This document shows positions 14,654-20,213 of a stretch of 20,213 bases of DNA, piece after piece. Under the pieces are notes generated by a model that was not told the DNA's origin, did not search any database, and saw nothing but the letters and a program-made list of their open reading frames with translations. The number at the start of each line of letters is the position of its first letter. Position 1 is the first letter of the stretch. The position numbers and the translations under genes are program-made. Origin of the DNA: Scatosoma sp045632625 (GTDB taxonomy: Bacteria > Bacillota > Clostridia > Christensenellales > Borkfalkiaceae); NCBI GenBank assembly GCA_045632625.1, contig JAZQWZ010000086.1, positions 1 to 20,213 of the forward strand, read 5' to 3'.

Positions 14654-15511
14654 ATGAAAATAGCATTTTTAGGACCGGAAGGCAGTTATTCGCACGTGGC
14701 GGCACGTATTTTTATGCAAACGGAAACGTGTGGCGAAAACGGCGGTTGTAATTTTGACGAATGTGTGCCTTTCCGTAATTTACCCGAGGTGGTACAGGCG
14801 GTACAAACAGGACGCGTTGCAGCAGGGGTGTTACCTATTGAAAACAGCTTACAAGGCGGTGTTTTGCAGGCTATGGATTTGTTGCAAACTGCGCAGGATG
14901 TGTATGCAGTAAAAGAAACGGTGCTCCGCGTCGATCACCGTTTGGTGTATAAACAGGGCATGGCTTTGTCGCAAATCGGCAGAGTGTATTCGCATAAGCA
15001 AGCGCTTGATCAATGCGCGGCGTTTTTACATAAAGAAATGCCGTTTGCGGCGCTTAGAGAAACGGAATCGACGGGCTTTGGCTTGGTGAAAGCCATTGAG
15101 GATGAATCGGGCAAAAGCGCGGCAATCGTGGGCGCGCACACGGAAAATTTGCGCGATGGGTTTGTGATGAGTGAAGCGTCGATTGCCGACGAGAAGAATA
15201 ATTTTACCCATTTCTTGCTGGTGAAGAAAGGGGAAACTACTATGCCTGCGCATAGCGAGCGCGTATTCTTTACGGCGGTTTGTCCGCATAAGCCGGGTAG
15301 CCTTTTGGAGCTTTTGCATATCATTGCAGGCTACGGCGTAAACATGACGAAAATTGAAAGCCGTCCGGTAAAGGATAAGCACGGCGATTATCGTTTTTTT
15401 ATCGAAGCGGATTGCGATATTGCGGATAAAAAGGTGCAAGAAATGTTTGTAAGCATCCGCGAAAACACTTTGGAATGTAAACTTTTGGGCGCGTATAGAA
15501 ATAACGCGTAA
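14654..15511 (+). CDS. pheA: Prephenate dehydratase with ACT domain
   Basis: PheA decarboxylates and dehydrates prephenate to phenylpyruvate, the committed step to phenylalanine. The 285-residue protein is a monofunctional dehydratase without chorismate mutase. FLGPEGSYSHVAA opens the periplasmic-binding-protein-like catalytic domain, PIENSLQGGV at 61-70 and RETESTGFGL follow, and the C-terminal ACT domain (about 204-280) keeps IESRP at 234-238, which binds phenylalanine, so feedback inhibition is likely. The catalytic TRF motif reads Thr-His-Phe at 185-187, confirmed at the codon level (acc cat ttc). GAGGG is about seven bases before the ATG; an out-of-frame ATG at 14649 is ignored. It lies directly downstream of the DAHP synthase gene. 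Confidence 0.95.
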   Translation: MKIAFLGPEGSYSHVAARIFMQTETCGENGGCNFDECVPFRNLPEVVQAVQTGRVAAGVLPIENSLQGGVLQAMDLLQTAQDVYAVKETVLRVDHRLVYKQGMALSQIGRVYSHKQALDQCAAFLHKEMPFAALRETESTGFGLVKAIEDESGKSAAIVGAHTENLRDGFVMSEASIADEKNNFTHFLLVKKGETTMPAHSERVFFTAVCPHKPGSLLELLHIIAGYGVNMTKIESRPVKDKHGDYRFFIEADCDIADKKVQEMFVSIRENTLECKLLGAYRNNA

Positions 15512-15520
15512 GGATAGCGT

Positions 15521-16315
15521 ATGACAGTAAAGAAAAAGACGCTTGGTTTTGCGCTTGGTGCCGGCGGCAGCCGCGGCGTAGCGCATATCGGCTTTTTACA
15601 AGCAATGGACGAAGCTGGGATTGTACCCGATTATATCGTGGGCTGTTCGATGGGCTCGGTTGTGGGCGCGGCGTATGCTTGCGGTTTGACGCCTGCGTAT
15701 ATCTATGACATTGTGAAACAACTGCGCTTATTTAACTTGCTTGCGGCGAGCGGGAAAAGGGGCGGTTTATTTGACACGCGAAAGATGAAAAAGCTGTTGC
15801 AAAAGCATTTGGGAGATACCACGTTTGAGCAAACGAAAATTCCCTTTCATTGCATTTCGGTAGATTTGAACTCGCAAAAGCTGATTGAGTTTGAAAAGGG
15901 GCCGTTGGTGGACGGTGTCGTGGCGTCGTCCTGTATTCCCGGGGTATTTATTCCTTTGCATTTGAACGGTATGCGTTTGGTGGACGGGTGTGTTTTAGAA
16001 AGAGTGCCTGCAAGCCAAGTGAAAGAGATGGGGGCGGACGTTGTCGTTTGTGTGGACGTTTTAGGTCAGCTCTCGACCAGTGAAGAATGCGGTTCTACCA
16101 TAGCGGTGCTTTTAGAATTGTTTGACGTGATGGATAATGCGCGTACGGCTTTTAGAAGAAAGGAAAATGAAAAGAATATTGATTTTTGGATTGAGCCTGA
16201 TTTGGGGGAAATGAGTCAATATTCGCTTAAACAAATAGAAATGGCGTACCAAAAGGGGTATGAAATAGGTAAGGAATACGCGCCGAAAATTAAAGCGGCG
16301 ATCGATAAAAAGTAA
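15521..16315 (+). CDS. Patatin-like phospholipase family protein
   Basis: The protein is predicted to be a serine lipase or esterase acting on phospholipids or other acyl lipids. The oxyanion loop GAGGSRGVAHIGFL is at 13-26, the nucleophile elbow GCSMG at 41-45 makes S43 the nucleophile, and D155 in LVDGC completes the Ser-Asp dyad. The 264-residue protein has no signal peptide or membrane helix and resembles the YlbK/RssA class of cytosolic bacterial patatins. AAGGA at 15510-15514 sits in the pheA stop region with six bases of spacing. It lies between pheA and rarA, and nothing in the context gives a substrate. It may act in membrane lipid turnover. Confidence 0.92.
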   Translation: MTVKKKTLGFALGAGGSRGVAHIGFLQAMDEAGIVPDYIVGCSMGSVVGAAYACGLTPAYIYDIVKQLRLFNLLAASGKRGGLFDTRKMKKLLQKHLGDTTFEQTKIPFHCISVDLNSQKLIEFEKGPLVDGVVASSCIPGVFIPLHLNGMRLVDGCVLERVPASQVKEMGADVVVCVDVLGQLSTSEECGSTIAVLLELFDVMDNARTAFRRKENEKNIDFWIEPDLGEMSQYSLKQIEMAYQKGYEIGKEYAPKIKAAIDKK

Positions 16316-16333
16316 CAAACGATAGGGGCAGGT

Positions 16334-17638
16334 ATGGATTTATTTGATTTTAACAACAACGAAGAAAGCGCAAAACCGCTTGCGGAACGTATGCGTGCGA
16401 ACTCCTTGGATGAGTTTATCGGGCAAAAGCATATCGTTGCGGAAGGCTCGCTTTTGCGCCGTGCTATTGCCATTGACCGTTTGGGCAGCTGTATTTTTTG
16501 GGGGCCGCCCGGATCGGGGAAAACGACGCTTGCCAACATTATTGCACTTAGAACGAACGGCGAATTTATCAAGCTCAACGCCGTAAACGCAGGCGTAGCA
16601 GACGTGAAAAAAGCGGTGGAAACGGCTCGTGATAATTTAAAGCTTTTTAACAAGCGTACCTACTTATTGCTGGACGAATGCCACCGTTTTAATAAAACGC
16701 AAAGCGATTCGCTGCTCCCTGCTATTGAACAGGGGACGATTATCTTTATCGGTTCTACGACGGAAAATCCGTATGCGGCAATGACGCCTGCTATCGTTTC
16801 AAGATGCCGTGTGTTTGAGTTTAAGCATTTGGAAACGGAAGATATCGTTGGCGCGCTGAATAAGGCGTTGACAAATCGACATAAAGGGCTTGGCAAGCGC
16901 AACGTGACGGCGGATAACGAGGCGATTGAGCATATTGCGCGTATTGCCGGCGGTGATTTACGCGCCGCGTATAATGCCTTGGAACTTGCCGCTTTGACAA
17001 GCGAGCCCGATAGCAATGGTAAAGTGCATATTACGCTTGCCGACGCTGAACAATCCATCCAAAGAAACGCGCTTTCGTACAATCAAGACAGCTATTACGA
17101 TTTTCTTTCCGCGTTTTGTAAATCGCTTAGAGGCAGTGACGCCAACGCGGCGCTGTATTATGCCATGCGGTTGATTGAGGGGGGCGCGGACCCTATGCTC
17201 GTGGCGCGTCGGCTTGTCGTGCATTCCGCCGAGGACGTGGGAATGGCAGATCCGCAAGCGTTACAAATAGCAACGTCCGCTTTGTATGCCTTGGAAAAAA
17301 TCGGGTATCCCGAAGCCATGATACCGCTTTCCCAAGCGATTATTTACGTATGTATGGCGGAAAAGAGTAACTCGGTGGTAAACGCTATGTATGCGGCGAA
17401 GCGTGATGCGCGCGACGTACGCGACGATAACGTGCCGCCTTATTTAAAGGATAATTCTATGGCAAGCGCCGAAGATAAAAAGATAGGCGCTACGTATAAA
17501 TATCCCCACGATTACGGCGGGTATGTAAAACAGCAGTATTTGCCCGATTCGCTCAAAGATAGAAAGTATTATCAGCCTACGGATAACGGGTATGAAAAGA
17601 CGGTGCAGGAAATTTGTAAAAATAAGGGTATGGAATAA
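16334..17638 (+). CDS. rarA: Replication-associated recombination protein A (RarA/MgsA)
   Basis: RarA is a clamp-loader-like AAA+ ATPase that acts at stalled replication forks and binds single-strand-binding protein. The 434-residue protein has PLAERMRANSLDEFIGQKHI at 15-34, Walker A GPPGSGKT at 57-64, Walker B LLLDE at 111-115 with CHRFN following, and the sensor-1 block STTENP at 141-146. SRCRVFEF supplies the arginine finger, and the C-terminal tetramerisation region is present (LKDNSMASAEDK then YKYPHDYGGYVKQQYLPDSL). CHRF replaces the more frequent IHRF after Walker B. The start is fixed by AGGGG at 16324-16328. It is likely transcribed with the patatin gene 18 bases upstream. Confidence 0.96.
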   Translation: MDLFDFNNNEESAKPLAERMRANSLDEFIGQKHIVAEGSLLRRAIAIDRLGSCIFWGPPGSGKTTLANIIALRTNGEFIKLNAVNAGVADVKKAVETARDNLKLFNKRTYLLLDECHRFNKTQSDSLLPAIEQGTIIFIGSTTENPYAAMTPAIVSRCRVFEFKHLETEDIVGALNKALTNRHKGLGKRNVTADNEAIEHIARIAGGDLRAAYNALELAALTSEPDSNGKVHITLADAEQSIQRNALSYNQDSYYDFLSAFCKSLRGSDANAALYYAMRLIEGGADPMLVARRLVVHSAEDVGMADPQALQIATSALYALEKIGYPEAMIPLSQAIIYVCMAEKSNSVVNAMYAAKRDARDVRDDNVPPYLKDNSMASAEDKKIGATYKYPHDYGGYVKQQYLPDSLKDRKYYQPTDNGYEKTVQEICKNKGME

Positions 17639-17688
17639 AAATGCCTACCCCATGTACGCAATCAATGAGATAAAATATAGGTGAAGAA

Positions 17689-18159
17689 ATGAAATGTTTG
17701 TATTGTGAATGCACGGAAAGTAAAGTAATCGATTCGCGTTCGGCAGACGATGATAAAACGATACGCCGCCGCAGAGAATGCGTGGGTTGCGGCAGAAGAT
17801 TTACGACCTATGAAACGATAGAAGTGACGCCTATTTTGGTGGTGAAAAACAATGGTATGCGGCAATCGTACAATGCGGAAAAGGTACGCAACGGGATTAT
17901 CAAATCGTGCGAAAAACGTCCTGTGCCTATCAGTGTGATAGACGATATGGTGGCGGATATTTCCAAGCAAATTTATAACAGCATGGAAAGCGAAGTGACC
18001 AGCAAGGAAATCGGCGAAATGGTTATGGAACGTTTAAAAAAGGTGGACGAGGTGGCGTACGTGCGTTATGCGTCTGTGTATCGTTCGTTTAAGGACTTGT
18101 CTTCCTTTATGGCTGAGCTGAAACAAATGATGAAAAGCGAAAAGAAAAGAAAGGAATAA
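17689..18159 (+). CDS. nrdR: Transcriptional repressor NrdR
   Basis: NrdR represses ribonucleotide reductase genes when dATP and ATP signal that dNTPs are sufficient. The 156-residue length is standard. The N-terminal zinc ribbon has C3, C6, C31 and C34 (CLYC and CVGC), with the RRRRECVGCGRRFTTYE block that contacts DNA. The ATP-cone domain occupies about 49-139 and includes VVKNNGMRQSYNAEKVRNGI. AGGTG at 17679-17683 precedes the ATG. The 50-base gap from rarA has an AT-rich TAAAATATAG but no -35 and no clear NrdR box. No nrd genes are in this window; together with the dgt-like gene it adds a second dNTP-control protein to the run. Confidence 0.97.
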   Translation: MKCLYCECTESKVIDSRSADDDKTIRRRRECVGCGRRFTTYETIEVTPILVVKNNGMRQSYNAEKVRNGIIKSCEKRPVPISVIDDMVADISKQIYNSMESEVTSKEIGEMVMERLKKVDEVAYVRYASVYRSFKDLSSFMAELKQMMKSEKKRKE

Positions 18160-18163
18160 GCGT

Positions 18164-19213
18164 ATGAATGCGACCAAACGCGTACTTATCAACAACGTTG
18201 CCGTGGGCGGCGGTGAAAGTATAAAAATTCAATCGATGACAACGACGAAAACGGCGGACGTGGAAAGCACGCTTTCGCAAATTTTTGCTTTGCAAAAAGC
18301 GGGCTGTGAAATCGTACGCGTTGCCGTGGCGGACGAAGCGGACGCGGCGGCGATTAAAAGCATTGTAGATAAGATAGAAATACCGCTTGTGGCGGATATT
18401 CATTTTTCTCCGTCGCTTGCTATTCAATCGGTGGAAAACGGCGCGCATAAAATTCGTATCAACCCTGGTAATATCGGGGGAGAGCAGGAAATTAAGCGCG
18501 TGGCGGATTGCGTGCGCGCACATAAAATTCCCGTGCGTGTCGGCGCGAATACGGGGAGTATTGAAAAGCAATTTTTAGCGGAGTATGGCAGAAGCGCCAA
18601 AGCGCTTGTGGAAAGCGCGCTTTTTAACGTGCGTATTTTGGAAAAATGCGGAGTGGAAGATATTGTCGTATCGGTAAAGGCAAGCGACGTGCCTTTGACG
18701 GTGGACGCGTATACGATGCTGGCGCAAAAAACGCAATATCCTTTGCACGTCGGTGTGACGGAAGCGGGAACGAGCGAAGCGGGGAAAATCAAGAGCGCAG
18801 TGGGTATCGGCGCATTGCTTTTGCAGGGAATAGGCGATACGATCCGCGTGTCGCTGACGGACGATCCCGTCAAGGAAGTGTATGCGGCGAAACAAATTTT
18901 GCGCGCGTGCGGCTTGGATAAACAATACGTGGAAGTGGTGTCTTGTCCGACCTGCGGCAGATGCGCTTGGGAAAGTATGGCGCTTGCGGAAGAAGTGAGC
19001 GCGTTTGTAGCGACCTATAAAAAAAGCGCGAAAATTGCCGTGATGGGCTGCGTGGTAAACGCTCCCGGCGAGGCAAAGGACGCCGATTTGGGCATTGCCG
19101 GCGGCGTGGGAAGCTGTTTGATATTTAAGAAAGGACAGCCGTATAAAAAGGTGGACGCGTCGTGCGCTCGCGAGCAATTTTTCAAGGAAATTAAGGTGTT
19201 GTTAGATGAATAA
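18164..19213 (+). CDS. ispG: 4-hydroxy-3-methylbut-2-en-1-yl diphosphate synthase (flavodoxin)
   Basis: IspG is the [4Fe-4S] enzyme of the MEP isoprenoid pathway that reductively opens MEcPP to HMBPP. The 349-residue protein has the two-domain bacterial form: a TIM barrel (VADIHFSP at 76-83, RINPGNIG at 98-105, VGVTEAGTSE) and a C-terminal ferredoxin-like domain. The cluster ligands are C261 and C264 in SCPTCGR, C296 in MGCVVNAPGEA and E303. The usual VNGPGE reads VNAPGE (298-303), the one visible departure. AAAGGA at 18150-18155 lies eight bases before the ATG, four bases after the nrdR stop. The last 8 bases overlap polC. The ispG-polC order is common in Clostridia, where other MEP or RseP genes usually lie nearby. 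Confidence 0.97.
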   Translation: MNATKRVLINNVAVGGGESIKIQSMTTTKTADVESTLSQIFALQKAGCEIVRVAVADEADAAAIKSIVDKIEIPLVADIHFSPSLAIQSVENGAHKIRINPGNIGGEQEIKRVADCVRAHKIPVRVGANTGSIEKQFLAEYGRSAKALVESALFNVRILEKCGVEDIVVSVKASDVPLTVDAYTMLAQKTQYPLHVGVTEAGTSEAGKIKSAVGIGALLLQGIGDTIRVSLTDDPVKEVYAAKQILRACGLDKQYVEVVSCPTCGRCAWESMALAEEVSAFVATYKKSAKIAVMGCVVNAPGEAKDADLGIAGGVGSCLIFKKGQPYKKVDASCAREQFFKEIKVLLDE

Positions 19214-20213
19214 AGTGGAAGAATTTTTGGGCGAAGTGCGTGTGTTTGAGGGATTAAAAAACGCTATTCTTTGCGGGATTACCATAGGGAAACGCGATAA
19301 AAGCGCGGAGTTTTTCTTGGTGACGGACAAGGCGTACACGGCGAGCGAAGCGGAAGCGGTTAAATTGCTTGCAAATAAATATTTGCCCCAAGGCTTTACG
19401 GCGAAAATTAAGATAGTCAAGCGCCAGCCCGACGCGGAAATAATCAAGCGGAAAATTTATGAATACGTACAATCGCGGTTTCCTGCGGCTGCGGCGTTTT
19501 TGGCGGAAGAGTGCATGCACGTGGAAATGCTCAAAAGCGGTGCGAATTTTTGTTTTGACATTGCCTCGGGCGAGCAGTCTTTGTTTACTTCGGGCAAAAT
19601 TTTAGACGAAATCAGCGCGTATTTACAAAGCGGATATTGCGGTACGTTCTACGGCAACGTGCGTATCGTGGAAAAGCAAGAGCCGAGCGACGAGTTGTTG
19701 TTTGAGCTTCCCGAAACGGAAGAGGAAGAGCAGGCGGAAATTCGCCGTTTTCCCGTGGACGGATTTGGTAAAATCGACGGCGTGGATCAAGAAGTGACGC
19801 AAGCAGTGTACATTGCCGATTGCTTGAACGTGGAAGGACAGTATTCCATTTGCGGTAAGCTTACCTACGCGGAAGAAAAGGAATATACCAAGCACGACGA
19901 AAAGACGGGGACGGATATACAAAAAACGCGGTTTTTGTTTGCCGTTACCGATAATTCGGGTACGCTCCGCGTTACCTATTTCCCCAAAAAAGCGACCATT
20001 GAAAAGGTGCGTGAGCTGAAGGTGGGCGAAAGCGTATTGATTACGGGACAAAACGAGGAATATAAAGGTTCTCGCTCGTTTAAGGCGGTGAAACTCAATT
20101 TGGGTACGATGCCTGAAAATTACGTTTGGCAAGCCAAGAAAGGCAAGCCCGTGCCGAAATTTTATCACACGGTATTCCCTGAGCCGTACGTGGATTATAC
20201 GCAGGCGGGGCTG
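19206..20213 (+). CDS. polC: PolC-type DNA polymerase III alpha subunit (5' part)
   Basis: PolC is the Gram-positive-type replicative polymerase with a built-in 3'-5' exonuclease. The first 336 residues are in the window and the frame stays open to its end. The N-terminal domain (about 1-175) is followed by an acidic linker (ETEEEEQAE) and an OB-fold from about 210 to 300, seen in YSICGKLTYAEEKEYT, TRFLFAVTDNSGTLRVTYF and LKVGESVLITGQ. VFPEPYVDYTQAGL at the window edge is the segment that leads into the PHP/exonuclease part in clostridial PolC. The catalytic palm and exonuclease lie beyond the window, so the call rests on the N-terminus, the OB-fold and the ispG junction. AAGGTG at 19193-19198 precedes the ATG, which overlaps ispG by 8 bases. 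Confidence 0.88.
   Translation, partial: MNKVEEFLGEVRVFEGLKNAILCGITIGKRDKSAEFFLVTDKAYTASEAEAVKLLANKYLPQGFTAKIKIVKRQPDAEIIKRKIYEYVQSRFPAAAAFLAEECMHVEMLKSGANFCFDIASGEQSLFTSGKILDEISAYLQSGYCGTFYGNVRIVEKQEPSDELLFELPETEEEEQAEIRRFPVDGFGKIDGVDQEVTQAVYIADCLNVEGQYSICGKLTYAEEKEYTKHDEKTGTDIQKTRFLFAVTDNSGTLRVTYFPKKATIEKVRELKVGESVLITGQNEEYKGSRSFKAVKLNLGTMPENYVWQAKKGKPVPKFYHTVFPEPYVDYTQAGL

Noticed and set aside
17639..17688. NrdR box or promoter in the rarA-nrdR gap
   Set aside because: TAAAATATAG looks -10-like and slightly like half an NrdR box, but there is no -35 and no second box, so it is not supported.
19623..20168. 181-residue minus-strand open frame opposite polC
   Set aside because: It is a shadow of the PolC N-terminal domain, which is a continuous frame on the + strand to the window edge with family features.
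1..20213. Mobile elements, CRISPR arrays, toxin-antitoxin or phage-defence genes
   Set aside because: I saw no transposase, integrase, direct-repeat array or defence-type domain, and the gene content is core metabolism and information processing.

Overview
This window looks like a chromosomal core-gene segment from a low-to-moderate GC member of the Bacillota, most likely an uncultured Clostridia-type organism. The evidence is the dgt-dnaG-rpoD-trmK-nif3 order, the pepP/pepQ-efp pair, an ispG-polC junction with a PolC-type replicative polymerase, an EF-P with the KPGKGAA loop, and strong AGGAG-type ribosome binding sites. The species cannot be named from sequence alone. All 21 recognised genes lie on the + strand, which suggests a leading-strand location. 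I see no mobile element, CRISPR array, tRNA or rRNA.

Layout. (1) 1-1522: the 3' end of an M24 aminopeptidase gene, then efp and dtd, with intrinsic terminators after efp and after dtd. (2) 1523-1883: about 360 bases without a protein gene but rich in inverted repeats, the best candidate here for an undescribed structured RNA or leader. (3) 1884-3702: a two-gene unit made of a GT8 glycosyltransferase and a PlsC-like acyltransferase, overlapping by about 53 bases. It sits between two core operons and probably makes or decorates a cell-envelope glycolipid. (4) 3703-3933: tandem inverted repeats and a possible promoter. (5) 3934-20213: fifteen closely packed co-directional genes with no convincing internal terminator. 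In order they are dgt-like, dnaG, rpoD, trmK, a short Nif3, a COG1579 zinc-ribbon coiled coil, alr, a 5-formyl-THF cyclo-ligase, an unrecognised five-helix membrane protein, rsmD, coaD, a DAHP synthase, pheA, a patatin-like lipase, rarA, nrdR, ispG and the start of polC (this list counts 18 coding regions including the partial polC; with the peptidase, efp, dtd, GT8 and acyltransferase the total is 23 CDS entries).

The long run combines a variant macromolecular synthesis operon (primase and primary sigma factor), RNA modification (trmK, rsmD), cofactor and wall precursors (coaD, alr, folate salvage), aromatic amino acid synthesis (DAHP synthase and prephenate dehydratase), genome maintenance and dNTP control (rarA, nrdR, dgt), and isoprenoid synthesis (ispG), ending in the replicative polymerase. 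Many junctions overlap by 1 to 14 bases, which points to translational coupling.

The most interesting points are the structured non-coding region at 1543-1716, the alr start codon (no Shine-Dalgarno, inside an inverted repeat, next to a -10-like hexamer), the unrecognised membrane protein, and a Thr-His-Phe in place of the usual Thr-Arg-Phe in PheA. Otherwise this is ordinary housekeeping DNA, and I do not see a clearly novel multi-gene system.
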